From: Methanobacterium paludis
GTDB lineage: Archaea > Methanobacteriota > Methanobacteria > Methanobacteriales > Methanobacteriaceae
Length of the DNA: 64,000 nt
Direction: 5' to 3'
NCBI RefSeq assembly: GCF_000214725.1
Contig: NC_015574.1
Coordinates: forward strand, 1,985,001 to 2,049,000
In this document: positions 9,167 through 19,202 of the stretch, piece after piece
Layout of the letters: each line of letters starts with the position of its first letter
Numbering within the stretch: position 1 is the first letter of the stretch
The notes under the pieces: generated by a model
Database searches by the model: none
Told to the model about the DNA's origin: nothing
The model's input: only the letters and a program-made list of their open reading frames with translations
Translations under genes and position numbers: made by a program

Positions 9167-10468
9167 CTGATTGGAATAAGCGCGGATTTTGACCCAGTCC
9201 ACAAAGGGCACGTTAAATTAATAGATAAAGCCAGACAACTGGCAGATAAAAAAGGCGACGAAGTTGTCATCTACCTCAACAAGGGTTACAGTGCCAATCA
9301 TGCACCATTTTTTGCAAACTTCAATGCAAGAAGCCGCATGGCACTTGAAGCGGGAGCCGATAGAATTGTACCAATCGAAGGGTTACATCACAGGCTCACC
9401 CTGGCATATACAGTTCCAATAAGGATAGCAATGATGATAGAAGATGGTGTAGTGGATTACGTTGATGCGGCAGATGTTTCAACGGATAAAATAAAAAAAT
9501 ATTCATCATCTTTTGCGAAAAAAGGAATATTCAGCGGTATACCTCGAAATTTACCTAACAGAAATGTTATACGCTGGTTTGCTGTGAACGAGTTTCTATA
9601 CAAAAAATACAACAGAAAGCTCAAGTTCCATATAATACCAGAGTACAAGATCCATGGTGAAAAAATTTCAGGAAGGTTCATAAGGCGTGAAATAATCGAA
9701 AATAACATGGAAATACCTGAAAGTGCAGCCAAACTTCTTCCAGACTCAACTGTCCAGATATTAGAAGAAGAACTAAAAAAGGGCAACATACCCGGTGAAA
9801 GGAATATAACTGTCTTGACAAAAAGGCTTAATACTTATTCCCGGGCAAAAATGATTAACATCGCCCATATGAACGCTGATGCTGTGAGTGCACTTGTAAA
9901 AGGTAGGAAATACACAAACGAGGATCAGATCTGGGCTTCATTAAGGATGGCTGGTTACGGCCCTGTTCTTACAAGGCTCGTAATAAGCGCTGCTGAGGAA
10001 GATGTAACTCGCAGAGAAGTTTTTGACCTCATCAAAAAGTATGAAAAAGACGGGATCATCCCACCAGACCAGAAAGTCGAAAATGTCATTGAGAGGGCAT
10101 GGTTTGTGGCATCAAAGTCTGATGAGGGAATGCCATCTTCCGATGCACATAAAATGTTCAGAAAAGGAGTTAGGATCCATGAAAAACCCCTTTACACTTT
10201 CGATGGGGGTATGCATCTCAGGAGCTTTGAAATTCCATCTTTAGAAGATGGTATGGATGCCACACTTTACGTGGATAAAAATGATAGACTCTGCTGTGAT
10301 GTGCGTGCAAAGGATCGTAAGATAAAAAGTCCACTTAAGCTACCAGCCAAACTTGTAACTTATCTGAGGCTTCTTATTGACTCTCAGTTCATCCCCCTAA
10401 GCGCTCAGCTAGTTGAGAAAGAGGAAGGTTGGAGAATTAGAGTATTTGTTGGGGATTATAAAAATTAA
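9167..10468 (+). CDS. HIGH-family nucleotidyltransferase, TmcAL/DUF795-like, with non-canonical start
   Basis: A protein of about 433 residues. The N-terminus carries an adenylyl/cytidylyltransferase motif, [12 protein letters not shown], followed by conserved segments down to [10 protein letters not shown] and a helical C-terminal part. This resembles the TmcAL family (tRNA-Met cytidine acetate ligase), which has EYNPFHNGH at the same place. The catalytic motif lies upstream of the first ATG (9338), so that ATG cannot be the start of a working enzyme. From the in-frame stop at 9122 to 9338 there is no ATG, GTG or TTG. A strong AAGGGGG site (about 9153-9159) points to CTG at 9167; ATT at 9161 or 9170 are alternatives. 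Role in tRNA modification is inferred from family only. Confidence 0.8.
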   Translation: MIGISADFDPVHKGHVKLIDKARQLADKKGDEVVIYLNKGYSANHAPFFANFNARSRMALEAGADRIVPIEGLHHRLTLAYTVPIRIAMMIEDGVVDYVDAADVSTDKIKKYSSSFAKKGIFSGIPRNLPNRNVIRWFAVNEFLYKKYNRKLKFHIIPEYKIHGEKISGRFIRREIIENNMEIPESAAKLLPDSTVQILEEELKKGNIPGERNITVLTKRLNTYSRAKMINIAHMNADAVSALVKGRKYTNEDQIWASLRMAGYGPVLTRLVISAAEEDVTRREVFDLIKKYEKDGIIPPDQKVENVIERAWFVASKSDEGMPSSDAHKMFRKGVRIHEKPLYTFDGGMHLRSFEIPSLEDGMDATLYVDKNDRLCCDVRAKDRKIKSPLKLPAKLVTYLRLLIDSQFIPLSAQLVEKEEGWRIRVFVGDYKN

Positions 10469-10469
10469 T

Positions 10470-10511
10470 GGAGATTGAACTTTAATTAATCTCCAATGAA
10501 ATCTTTTTTTA
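10470..10511 (+). terminator. Hairpin and T-run after the nucleotidyltransferase gene
   Basis: GGAGATT (10470-10476) pairs with AATCTCC (10488-10494), and a run of seven T follows within about 10 nt. It lies directly after the stop at 10468. Confidence 0.5.
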
Positions 10512-10597
10512 TTATCTTTAATTTTAGAACTGACATGATTTCATATATTTAAATCCTGTGATGAATTCCTCGAACTTATCCTTTGTTCTGAATTTTT

Positions 10598-10798
10598 CTA
10601 TGGGTTTTTGTTCCTATGCTCAACTACAGGGCACATCCAGTCCTTACAAAATGTCATGACCATCTTTCCGCTATCTGTGGTTATGTAAAGTCTCCAGCAG
10701 TCACTGTTTTGTGGTTTGAATCTAATATCAACGATAGTCTTACCAATAAGCTTCTGAAGAGCTTCTTGACATTCCTGCATATGCTCGTTGATTTCCAA
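10598..10798 (-). CDS. Small conserved-looking protein, unknown function
   Basis: A 66-residue protein starting at TTG 10798, chosen because an AAAGGGGA site lies about 7 nt before it. An in-frame TTG at 10825 would add nine residues but has no ribosome site. The sequence reads like a small folded domain: an N-terminal helix (MQECQEALQKLIG), then beta-like segments KTIVDIRFK, WRLYITTDSGKMVMTF and a C-terminal CKDWMCPVVEHR. The two cysteines and a histidine could bind metal. I do not recognise the family. It converges with the nucleotidyltransferase gene. Confidence 0.6.
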   Translation of the reverse strand: MEINEHMQECQEALQKLIGKTIVDIRFKPQNSDCWRLYITTDSGKMVMTFCKDWMCPVVEHRNKNP

Positions 10799-11304
10799 AT
10801 GACCGTCCCCTTTCTTAATGCCCAAATTCTATAATTATAGACCTAAATTCTAGATCTGTTAATTGTATTGATTCCAGTAGGATTATTTTGTCTCTTAAAA
10901 GTTATAAAATTTACTATGAACGTATTATGCCTCAAACATTCCAAAAAATTCTATTTTAGGTTCTGAAACTGGATAATGTTAAATTAGAAAAACCAAGATA
11001 ATTTAGGATAATTCAAAACATTATAAGATTATAGGATTAGATTATTAGTTTGATTTAGGAAATTGTCCCAAAAACTTTAGGAGTTATAAAATTATTATAC
11101 AATTAAGTATTCACTCAATTTTCAAATATTGTTCCATTTAACAAAGTCTCATTAACTCATTAATCTTTTCTAATTTTCAGTTCTAATTCCAAGAGGTTTC
11201 CCAAGAAAATAGAAAGTTTAAAGTACTATAAATTAATATGTTATTACCACAACAGTTGAACATGGTTATGTCTAGTTCCAGTATTTAGAAGAGGATAAAA
11301 GTAA
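10799..11304. other. Long AT-rich spacer without recognisable content
   Basis: About 500 nt between two leftward genes. I find no tRNA, no open frame of note and no strong hairpin. It must include the promoter of the small protein at 10598-10798. Confidence 0.4.
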
Positions 11305-12129
11305 TCAGTCTTCATAGAAACTGTAAAACACATCTCTATAATTTTCCAGTTTCTTTTCATGTTTACCCTCTTTATTTGAGAGTAATTTAAAAAATTCAGA
11401 TGTTGCCCTGCTCATCATGGGATTTGTATGTTCAGAAACCACTTTCACAACCTCCATCATCTCCTGAGCACGTCTTTCAGCATGAAATGTACTGCTTATT
11501 ATTCTGGACATTGCAGATTCCTTGAAACCAGGGCATTCAGTTTCAGATATGCATTCAAGGAGCATTTCATCAACTCCCATTTTATAAGCCACCAAAAGAG
11601 TTTCAAAAAGCAGAGCCGAAACTCCCTTGGTGTATGCACTTCTAAGCATCTTTATAGCAGAAGCTTGACCAATTTCATGACTTATAACTTCTATATTCAT
11701 CCCATAACCGTTGAGCTTTGCAAAACGCTCTGCACCGCTGCCTGATGCAATGATCTTAACATCCAACCCTTTTTTTACACTCCCTATTAACGATGCATCA
11801 ACAGTTTTACCTTTTTTTATAAACCCAAGTGCTTCTTTAACCCTTTGGGGTGAAATGTTATTTACATCCACATAAACACCATTAAAATGTTCTCCAACTT
11901 CCTTTGCAACTTCAACAGCGCTGGATGGAACAACTGCAGATACGATGATTTCTGATATTTCTGCAACTTCTCTATTGGTTTTGCAACGATTAACACCAAC
12001 TTTATCTGCAAGATCTCGTGTTCTTGAACTTCTACCCTCAACACAAGCGCAAACATCCACTCCGTTGCGTATAAGTCCATCACTTAATGTTGATGCAACT
12101 TCTCCAAATCCTAAAAATCCCACTTTCAT
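11305..12129 (-). CDS. NAD(P)-binding dehydrogenase, 6-phosphogluconate dehydrogenase-like (DUF1932)
   Basis: A 274-residue protein. The N-terminus has a Rossmann fold with KVGFLGFGEVASTL, and an arginine-rich segment (EGRSSRTRD) after strand 2 fits NADP preference. The C-terminal half (from about residue 165) is helical with SAIKMLRSAYTKG, like the DUF1932 / beta-hydroxyacid dehydrogenase C-terminal domain, including the lysine expected for catalysis. The substrate is unknown; methanogens carry this as a single stand-alone gene and I see no operon here. Confidence 0.82.
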   Translation of the reverse strand: MKVGFLGFGEVASTLSDGLIRNGVDVCACVEGRSSRTRDLADKVGVNRCKTNREVAEISEIIVSAVVPSSAVEVAKEVGEHFNGVYVDVNNISPQRVKEALGFIKKGKTVDASLIGSVKKGLDVKIIASGSGAERFAKLNGYGMNIEVISHEIGQASAIKMLRSAYTKGVSALLFETLLVAYKMGVDEMLLECISETECPGFKESAMSRIISSTFHAERRAQEMMEVVKVVSEHTNPMMSRATSEFFKLLSNKEGKHEKKLENYRDVFYSFYED

Positions 12130-12364
12130 AGATACAACCCCAAATATCTGGATAAATGTTAATTTGTATTTGATTTTGATTGATTTTGAATTTAAGAATA
12201 TTAAATAAGTTCGGTTAACATGCCATTAATTGAACTCAAATATAGATTAAATTCCTGTAGAATATTATTCCCGTAAAATTATTTAAGTAGATTTTATTCA
12301 TCAGAGATTTCCATCAGTAGGTTATATCTCATTAAAATGAATAATTACTAAAAATGGATAAAAA

Positions 12365-13240
12365 TTAATTTTTAGAGGCATTGAGCATTAAAACCACATT
12401 ATCACCCTTTTCCACGCCAATATCCCTTGCAACAGGGTCGCATTTAGCGTTCAAAAGGGAAAATACTGGTTTTTCCTTGAGATACATCTCTCCCAAGCCT
12501 TCGTAGTTTCCAAGGCCCTTGGCTATGACCATATCTGCCTTATCAAATATTTCCTTGAATTTAGATGATACATCCTCATAGATTACACCTACAGAGTCCG
12601 TACCTGTAGTTATGAGCTCTGCAACCTCTTCCAAACCGATACCGAGGGCATCTTCCAGGCATGCATCGTTTAAAATTGGTTTTTCTTTAAGAGCTACTGT
12701 AACTTCCACCCCATATTCGTGGAGTTTTTTTATGAGTAACTTATCAAATACTATCTCCCCTATGTTGTCTGCAAGGTACAAAACAGTTTTAGCCTTTTCA
12801 AGCTCATTTTCAAGCTCTTTGGAGTTGTTTACCCCAAAACCTTTTTCCATGGTTTTAATTAGGATGCCTTCCATGTCTGAGTCCAGCCCCATTGCACCGA
12901 AGTCTATGACATTGCCTGCTATTGCTGCTTTTAGGTAACTTTCAAGCCCGTTTTGATCCTCCACTATTTTTTCAACCCTTGGAAGGAATTTCAGGGCTAT
13001 TTCATTGCAAATTTCCCTTTGATAACTGTATGGATCCTTGTTTCCAGTTTCTTTCTTTATGGTTCTGTGTATCTCTGTTCCAATCACGTTGGAAGCTGCA
13101 CCCCCGTGGAAATTTTTACACACTATTTTTGTGACCTTCTCTGTAACATCCATTTTCAATGATTCATCGTTTGTTGCAAGATCAACTGCTTCTCTTGCCT
13201 GTCTTAAGAAACATGCTGCGCATTCGTAGTGAACTTTCAT
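12365..13240 (-). CDS. DUF89/ARMT1-like metal-dependent phosphatase
   Basis: A 291-residue member of the DUF89 damage-control phosphatase family. It has an N-terminal CAAC pair (residues 8-11), GNVIDFG, the metal-binding motif LADNIGEIVFD and a GLGNYEGL glycine motif. Characterised family members dephosphorylate sugar phosphates or phosphopantetheine derivatives with Co2+/Ni2+/Mn2+. The length agrees with archaeal DUF89 proteins. AAGGAGAT lies just before the ATG. Substrate is not inferable from the neighbours. Confidence 0.85.
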   Translation of the reverse strand: MKVHYECAACFLRQAREAVDLATNDESLKMDVTEKVTKIVCKNFHGGAASNVIGTEIHRTIKKETGNKDPYSYQREICNEIALKFLPRVEKIVEDQNGLESYLKAAIAGNVIDFGAMGLDSDMEGILIKTMEKGFGVNNSKELENELEKAKTVLYLADNIGEIVFDKLLIKKLHEYGVEVTVALKEKPILNDACLEDALGIGLEEVAELITTGTDSVGVIYEDVSSKFKEIFDKADMVIAKGLGNYEGLGEMYLKEKPVFSLLNAKCDPVARDIGVEKGDNVVLMLNASKN

Positions 13241-13487
13241 ATTATCTCCTTAAATACTTAATCCATTTATATAAATCTTTATTTTGACTTATTTTTGTTT
13301 TTTTCTCTGGTTTTTATAAAATTTTTATAGTTTCTATATTTTAAATTTAGGTAGTTTGTATTTTGTACAACTCCAAATCCAATACACTTGGAAATCATTT
13401 ACAACTTGGAAATCCTGAAAATCCAGTTTAATCTGTAAATTTTTAATCATTTAATATATTTTGAAATTTTGATTTGGGATATGAATC

Positions 13488-14531
13488 TTAAAGAGAATTT
13501 GTTGGAATTGGGGATAAACACAGAATAAGAATTATCAGCATAACCAACGCCATAATTTTTCTGCCCCTTGTCAATTTTGAAGCATTATCAAGTGCTCCAG
13601 GATGCTTTTTAGTAAAAAAGAGTATTAAAAACATTAGTATGGCCATTGTTATCCATCCAAGAACCACTGTTACCACTATACCCATCATAGATATTATCTG
13701 GTGAGTCTTACCATCGAAAAGCGACCTTGAGATGTGTCCACCGTCTAAGAATGATACAGGCATCAAATTGAGCATAGTCACTATTATACCAACCCACGCA
13801 GCAAATAGAACAGGGTGAATCTGCAGCATGTAACCTGCAGGTACAGTTGGTGCCAAGAAGTACATAAATATGGCCATTAAAGGTGGTGGGTTGAACATTC
13901 CAGCCCCTGAATCTATTGGAACCACCGTTGATAATAAAATTCCAGTTATGAGGACAGGAATTGTAACGATGATCCCTGCAATCGGCCCGCTGAACCCAAG
14001 ATCGAAAAGGGCATTTTTATCAGGAATAGGTGATTTAACATTTATAACTGCCCCAAATGTCCCGATAAGAGTGGGTGCAGGTACGAAGTAAGGTAAAGTT
14101 GCTTCAACACCATGTTTTCGAGCTGCAAAAAAGTGAGCACTCTCATGAACCCCCAATATACTCAAGATTGCTATCGAAAATGCTACACCACTCCATATGT
14201 TCTGGTTTCCAACCATGTAACCTGCATAGATGGTGGTTGCAACGGTTACAACAAAAAGAACTATATTTATGTAAATATTGGATTTTCTCTTTTCAGGTTT
14301 TTCAGCTATCCCTATTCTGTAATTTTCCCCATAAGGCTCCATAAATGGAATGTAACCTATTTCAGCCATATCCTGGATTAACCAAGAAAATTTATCGTGA
14401 TCATAGTCGTAAATGACAAAATAAGAACCTTCTTCAGTAGAATGAAATCCCTCTACCTGAAAGTAATTTGAGATGTTCTTCTCAATGAGATCGAAGTTTT
14501 CCACATATACACATCCCGACTTATTAAACAT
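13488..14531 (-). CDS. Site-2 protease family membrane metalloprotease
   Basis: A 347-residue intramembrane protease of family M50. The zinc motif HESAH is at residues 129-133 inside a hydrophobic helix, and the third ligand motif LDGGHIS follows about 130 residues later. The N-terminal 80 residues are soluble and could be a regulatory domain. About six hydrophobic segments follow. The annotated ATG has no ribosome site; a GTG at 14504 after a GGGATG stretch is an alternative and would remove nine residues. The neighbours (sulfur carrier, NcsA) give no substrate clue. Confidence 0.88.
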   Translation of the reverse strand: MFNKSGCVYVENFDLIEKNISNYFQVEGFHSTEEGSYFVIYDYDHDKFSWLIQDMAEIGYIPFMEPYGENYRIGIAEKPEKRKSNIYINIVLFVVTVATTIYAGYMVGNQNIWSGVAFSIAILSILGVHESAHFFAARKHGVEATLPYFVPAPTLIGTFGAVINVKSPIPDKNALFDLGFSGPIAGIIVTIPVLITGILLSTVVPIDSGAGMFNPPPLMAIFMYFLAPTVPAGYMLQIHPVLFAAWVGIIVTMLNLMPVSFLDGGHISRSLFDGKTHQIISMMGIVVTVVLGWITMAILMFLILFFTKKHPGALDNASKLTRGRKIMALVMLIILILCLSPIPTNSL

Positions 14532-14700
14532 TTTAAGAAGTTTGTTAAAATTAAAATATTAAATTTAAAACACCTTATTTAAGTTGAATATGAATCCCTC
14601 AAATAACTGGGGTACAATGTTGGAGTTAGAATATTTCAATGAAATCCTTTAACTTCAAAATATCTTGATATTTAAACAGTGTTCAAAGAAGGGGAACACA

Positions 14701-14901
14701 TTAACCACCGTATATAACCTGTATAATTTCAATTGTGTCCCCGTCAGCAACTGGCTCTTCTTCTATAACGATGTAATTGTTTTTTTTGACGACCACTGTT
14801 TCTGAGGGAACATCCATAATTTCAAGCATGTCTTTTACTGTTTGATTCTCATTTATTTCCCGGATCTCTGTATTTTCCCCTATGACTATTTTTACTTCCA
14901 T
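14701..14901 (-). CDS. MoaD/ThiS-like ubiquitin-fold sulfur carrier (SAMP/TtuB type)
   Basis: A 66-residue beta-grasp protein that ends in Gly-Gly, the hallmark of sulfur carriers activated by E1-like enzymes. It contains EDTIEIIQVIYGG-like spacing: ADGDTIEIIQVIYGG at the C-terminus. A TTG one codon upstream also follows the GGAG site, so the start is uncertain by one residue. Its neighbour about 320 nt away is NcsA, the tRNA thiolase; in archaea SAMP2-type carriers donate sulfur for 2-thiouridine. A role in molybdopterin synthesis is possible but no moa gene is near. Confidence 0.85.
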   Translation of the reverse strand: MEVKIVIGENTEIREINENQTVKDMLEIMDVPSETVVVKKNNYIVIEEEPVADGDTIEIIQVIYGG

Positions 14902-15223
14902 CAAAATTCGTCTCCAATCCTTGAATTACTTCTGTTAAATTTTTTTAATTTTTATTAAGTTTTATGCCACTAACTAGTTCTAATAAACGTTCGTAAGTTT
15001 ACATGTTTAATCTGTCAACAAACTTTAACAAAGTATCCTTGTTATTAGTTTAAGTTGTATTAATCTGTGATCTTATATCTTAACTTATTTTTTATATCAT
15101 TAACATCATTTATAATAAAAATACATTTTTTATGATCAATCTTCGTAAAAATACATCTTTTACTTACACACTGGATATTGATTATATTATTGATTATACT
15201 CCATATTCCAATTTAAAAAGCGT
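14902..15223. other. Spacer between sulfur carrier and ncsA genes
   Basis: About 320 nt, AT-rich, presumably holding the promoter of the sulfur carrier gene and the end of the ncsA transcript. I see nothing else in it. Confidence 0.4.
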
Positions 15224-16159
15224 TCAATTCTCATCCCAATGTTTAAGGAAGCTACAAGCCTTACAGAGATCACCTGAAGCAGGTTCGCCACAGTTTACAC
15301 AGACCCCTGTACTGGATTCATTTGCAAACTCATTTTTTAGAACTGGTTTTATCTTCTCAAAACCACGCAGGGTTGAGTACATGATGGTTGGATGTTCCAC
15401 AGAAAGATCCTTTATGAACTTGCCGATTTCAGCCCTGAACGACTCTCCCGCATAAGGACAACCTGCAAAGTGCACATCCATGCCCTTAGCCACAACATAA
15501 AGACCAATTTCCTTTTCGGGTATCTCACTTAATGGTTTTATCTTCACTGTGAACTCTTTGTTTCTTGACTCTGACTTTGGACCGATTCGTGTTAAATTTC
15601 GGATGTTTCCCTCAAGGTAATTCATGAGTATCGACTCAGTTTCATCGTCCAAATTGTGGCCTGTTGCTATTTTGGTGGCTCCTTCTTCCTTGGCTACCTT
15701 GTTGAGGAACCATCGCCTGAAAACTCCGCAGTACGTGCAGGGATGCCTTGAACGTGCAAGATCAGAATCTTTCTCAACTATATCATCGAGTGTTAGTCCA
15801 AAATAATCCTTAAAAGACACAATTCTATGTTTTACGCCTAATTTTTCAGCGTTACTTGCTGCGATGCGCACACCATCTTCCCTGTATCCGGTTATACCCT
15901 CATCAATTGTTACAGCAACCAGATCTATTATGTTCCTTTCTTTGAGTGAGTTAAGGATGTCCAGTAGCATGACGCTGTCTTTACCGCCTGAAAGTCCAAG
16001 GAGAACTTTATCTCCCTTTTCTATGAGTTTATATTTACGGATATCATGCAAAACTTTTTCTTTTGTGGTTTCTATGAAACACTCACGGCATAACTTCTGG
16101 CCAGACTGTTTTTTCTTTATGATAACATGAGGATTTCCGCATTTAGTACATACGTTCAT
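15224..16159 (-). CDS. ncsA: tRNA 2-thiolation enzyme NcsA/TtuA-type (TIGR00269)
   Basis: A 311-residue PP-loop ATPase. An N-terminal zinc finger (CTKCG at residues 4-8 and CREC) precedes the ATP loop [10 protein letters not shown] near residue 55. The catalytic cysteine segment is HPCTYCG, and CPYAGES follows; a C-terminal zinc finger has CVNCG and CKAC. In the family a 4Fe-4S cluster and a sulfur carrier are used to make 2-thiouridine at tRNA position 34 (NcsA/Ctu1) or 54 (TtuA). The ATG at 16159 follows GGAGATT; a TTG at 16171 is in frame but overlaps that site. The small beta-grasp protein downstream is a likely partner. Confidence 0.9.
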   Translation of the reverse strand: MNVCTKCGNPHVIIKKKQSGQKLCRECFIETTKEKVLHDIRKYKLIEKGDKVLLGLSGGKDSVMLLDILNSLKERNIIDLVAVTIDEGITGYREDGVRIAASNAEKLGVKHRIVSFKDYFGLTLDDIVEKDSDLARSRHPCTYCGVFRRWFLNKVAKEEGATKIATGHNLDDETESILMNYLEGNIRNLTRIGPKSESRNKEFTVKIKPLSEIPEKEIGLYVVAKGMDVHFAGCPYAGESFRAEIGKFIKDLSVEHPTIMYSTLRGFEKIKPVLKNEFANESSTGVCVNCGEPASGDLCKACSFLKHWDEN

Positions 16160-16470
16160 TTTAATCTCCAAACTTGAAAATTAATTATTCTGAATTTGTT
16201 ACTTTGAAATTAACTTTCTTAATTTAAATTATTTTAATTAAATTATTTTTAAATAGTTTAATAAAATATTATGAGAATTATATTTAAAAAAAATTAACTT
16301 ATTGAAAATTTAGATTAACTATGAAAATTGGTATATTTAAATATAAAAATAATTAACATTTTTTTTTAGTAGAATTTCATAAAAATTAGGAAAAAATTTA
16401 TAGAATTATTTTTTAATAACCTATTAAACAGCTCATTAAATCTATTAAGCTTATTAAACCTCATTAATAT
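16160..16470. other. AT-rich spacer upstream of ncsA
   Basis: About 310 nt of very AT-rich sequence between two leftward genes. It holds the ncsA promoter. I see no other feature. Confidence 0.4.
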
Positions 16471-18165
16471 TTAATTAAATATGGGAAAATCTTGGACATA
16501 GTTCTTGCCAAGTTTAACGGCAATTTCAGCTTTTTGAAGTTCTGCACCCAGGTAGGTGGCATGTTCCATCCTTGAAATCAGCCCTCTTTTCAGTATTTCA
16601 TCATAGAGTTTCTTGGCTTTCTTCCCAGTTATGGCTATTTGAGGTTCCATTTTAATGTAATGCACCGCAGTTATAAGGCCCTCTTCAACTAGGATCTTGA
16701 AGCTTCCTGCAGGGTCCTGAATAAACTTTGTGTCAATTTCACCTTCAACAATTGGAACATCAAACTCTTCGGTTATAACATCTGATTTACGTTTATCTTT
16801 CAGGACAAGAAGGTTTATACCCAGATCCTTCGGTATTGATCCCCTCTTTTTAGACAAGAACATCATATCTGAGGACACTGCAAGCTCCCGAACACTCCCC
16901 CTAGTCTTACCACTTTCTTCAGGGGTGAAAAGTACGCTGGCACCAAGTTCCATGGCTATACCTGCAAGTAGAGCATTCACACCCACTGAATCAGCATCTA
17001 AAAGTTCCGTAACATTCCCAATACCAAAAAAGACAGGTTCACTGTTTTTTTCTTTAAACTGACGGCATGCCATTATTGAATCCACAATGCTACTGCTATT
17101 GATAGGGTCGAGGATAAGGTCGGCGATCACATCGATTCCACTGCATTTTTCCCTCAGACTCTCAAGTGACTTAACACGTTCATCAACTGTACGGGGGACC
17201 CAGTTTTTGCGGTAATCTGTGGGCAGAATAACTGCAGGGATGTTTTTTCCCTTAAGAAGTGGTAAAACCTCTTCCACGTTGCCGTGATCCAGACTCAACA
17301 CCATGTCAACCCTGGCTTCAATTGCTGCTTTTAATTCAACAGGGTTAAGGCTGTCTATACTCACTGGAACATCCAGATTTTCTTTTAGAATTTTTACCAT
17401 GTGGGGAATTTTATTGTCTAGAGTTTCACCGGCAATCATACCAATATCCACCATGTCCGCCCCTGATTTCACGAAGTATTCTGCCCTTTTGAGCAGTTCG
17501 TCATCGGTTAAAAGGGGTGCGTTGGCTATCTCAGCAAGTACCCTCATTGGGAAATCTTCTCCAACTGGAAGTTTTCCAACCAGAATATTTTCAGGCTTTT
17601 TCAGGAGTTTTTTAGTTTTTTCCTCATCTTTTTCAAAGTCTTCTATGAACTGGAGGGCACGTTTTCGAAGCTCATCCTCGATTAATTTATCTGCAGGTGT
17701 TTTTGAGGATAATTCAAGTTTTTCAATCATTTCAAGAACTATCCCAAGATCAGCAGCATCTTTAGGCCCTTTATAAGTTGGAATACCAGTTTTTTCTTCC
17801 ACGTAACTTACGTCTTTTCTTATGAGTCCCGGTGTTAGAATCATGTCAAATGATTTTGGATCGAAATTTGAAGCGTATTCTCCATTCAAATTTTCTAGAT
17901 CATCTGTATTCTCATATGGAGTCTCATAGATCTTTTCATCTACCCCTTCTTCCAGATTCTCATCATGCTTTTCTTCACCCATTTTATCATGATTAAATTC
18001 ATACTGATTTTCAATGTCTTTTAGCTCTTTAACTATCCTTTTAGGGGTTAAAAATGCAGCTATAGGTGTGTTAACCATATGAACGTAAATATCCTGTTCT
18101 GATTTAGCTGATTCCTTTTTTACGAGTTTGCTTGCCAATTTTCCTGTTACAATTAAAATTTTCAT
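16471..18165 (-). CDS. Dihydropteroate synthase-related protein (TIGR00284 family)
   Basis: A 564-residue protein with a pterin-binding TIM barrel at about residues 200-470, including [15 protein letters not shown] and a DLILDP-like segment. The N-terminal 200 residues are an extension with a helical, acidic stretch ([15 protein letters not shown]), and the C-terminal 100 residues are also additional to bacterial FolP. The family occurs in methanogens; a Methanocaldococcus homologue was proposed as the dihydropteroate-type enzyme of methanopterin synthesis. The exact reaction remains inferential. The GAGG site favours the second of two close ATGs (18165). It diverges from the por operon. Confidence 0.82.
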   Translation of the reverse strand: MKILIVTGKLASKLVKKESAKSEQDIYVHMVNTPIAAFLTPKRIVKELKDIENQYEFNHDKMGEEKHDENLEEGVDEKIYETPYENTDDLENLNGEYASNFDPKSFDMILTPGLIRKDVSYVEEKTGIPTYKGPKDAADLGIVLEMIEKLELSSKTPADKLIEDELRKRALQFIEDFEKDEEKTKKLLKKPENILVGKLPVGEDFPMRVLAEIANAPLLTDDELLKRAEYFVKSGADMVDIGMIAGETLDNKIPHMVKILKENLDVPVSIDSLNPVELKAAIEARVDMVLSLDHGNVEEVLPLLKGKNIPAVILPTDYRKNWVPRTVDERVKSLESLREKCSGIDVIADLILDPINSSSIVDSIMACRQFKEKNSEPVFFGIGNVTELLDADSVGVNALLAGIAMELGASVLFTPEESGKTRGSVRELAVSSDMMFLSKKRGSIPKDLGINLLVLKDKRKSDVITEEFDVPIVEGEIDTKFIQDPAGSFKILVEEGLITAVHYIKMEPQIAITGKKAKKLYDEILKRGLISRMEHATYLGAELQKAEIAVKLGKNYVQDFPIFN

Positions 18166-18298
18166 GAGCATGCCTCTAAACCTGAATTTTTATTAAGAGT
18201 AAATTTATTGAAGGTCTTGTAAAACATTTTTCATCATGTTTCTAACCCCAGTATATTATAAGAGTAGACCATATATCTTATAAGATCATTGACCAACA

Positions 18299-18311
18299 CG
18301 TATATATATTA
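18299..18311 (+). promoter_or_regulatory. TATA box of the por operon
   Basis: The sequence CGTATATATATT lies about 50 nt upstream of the porC ATG. The expected start of transcription about 25 nt downstream leaves a short leader that includes the GGAGGT ribosome site. Confidence 0.6.
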
Positions 18312-18312
18312 C

Positions 18313-18346
<34 letters not shown>

Positions 18347-18352
18347 TAGCAG

Positions 18353-18886
18353 ATGATTGAAATTCGCTTTCACGGACGCGGTGGACAGGGAGCCGTAACA
18401 GCAGCCGAGATATTGGCAAAGGCAGCCTTTGAAGATGGCAAATACTGTCAAGCATTCCCATTCTTCGGCGTTGAAAGAAGAGGCGCTCCTGTAATGGCGT
18501 TTTCAAGAATAGATGACCAGCCCATAAGAAGAAGATATCAAGTTTACAAGCCTAATTATGTAATAGTGCTGGACGACGGCCTTCTTGAAGTCGCAGATGT
18601 GTTCTCCGGAATTAAAGACGGAGGAAAAATAATTATAAACACCACAAGTGATGTAAAGACTGTTGACGGCGCAGAAGTCCAAAAAATTGATGCTACAGGT
18701 ATAGCACTGGAAATTTTAGGTGTCCCAATCGTTAACACCGTTATGCTCGGGGCTTTTGCCGGTTTAACAGGCGAAATTTCACTTGAATCCCTGATAAAAA
18801 TCATAAAAGAAACTTTCAGTGGAAAAATAGGTGAAAAGAACGCAAAAGCCGCTACAATAGCGTATAATAAAGTAAGAGAGGAATAA
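18353..18886 (+). CDS. porC: Pyruvate:ferredoxin oxidoreductase gamma subunit
   Basis: A 177-residue subunit with the family opening [21 protein letters not shown] and [13 protein letters not shown]. It is the gamma domain of a four-subunit 2-oxoacid:ferredoxin oxidoreductase, here pyruvate synthase, which in methanogens carboxylates acetyl-CoA with reduced ferredoxin. It opens the operon porC-D-A-B-E-F and has a GGAGGT site. Subunit type is assigned from gene order and from PorA/PorB features. Confidence 0.95.
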
Positions 18887-18958
18887 GATAACAATTAGCT
18901 AAGGATAATAAAATTGTGATAATTATCTAATGATTAGTTAATGTAACAAGGTGATTTC

Positions 18959-19201
18959 ATGGTATCAATTGGAGCAGCTGTTAAAAAACCTGGAAGTACC
19001 ACTAAAAATAAAACAGGTAGCTGGAGAACATTTAAACCAATTTTGGACAAGGAAAAATGTATAGAATGCGAAAATTGTGTTCTTTTCTGTCCGGAAGGCT
19101 GTATAAATAAAGAATATGACATAGACTACGACTTTTGTAAAGGGTGCGGCATATGCGCCGAAGAATGCCCTGTAAAAGCTATAAAAATGGAGAGGGAATA
19201 A
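18959..19201 (+). CDS. porD: Pyruvate:ferredoxin oxidoreductase delta subunit (2[4Fe-4S])
   Basis: An 80-residue ferredoxin-like subunit with two cluster motifs, [12 protein letters not shown] and [12 protein letters not shown]. The N-terminal 35 residues carry the family segment [13 protein letters not shown]. It passes electrons between the TPP site and external ferredoxin. It ends one base before porA and has an AAGGTGAT site. Confidence 0.95.
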   Translation: MVSIGAAVKKPGSTTKNKTGSWRTFKPILDKEKCIECENCVLFCPEGCINKEYDIDYDFCKGCGICAEECPVKAIKMERE

Positions 19202-19202
19202 T

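Noticed and set aside
9338..10468. Start of the nucleotidyltransferase at ATG 9338
   Set aside because: It would remove the catalytic HxGH-type motif, which lies in the same frame upstream with a strong ribosome site.
10616..10834. 72-codon plus-strand frame at 10.6-10.8 kb
   Set aside because: The minus-strand frame in the same place has a ribosome site and a more protein-like sequence.
17303..17776. 157-codon plus-strand frame opposite the dihydropteroate synthase-like gene
   Set aside because: Serine-rich shadow of a well supported gene.
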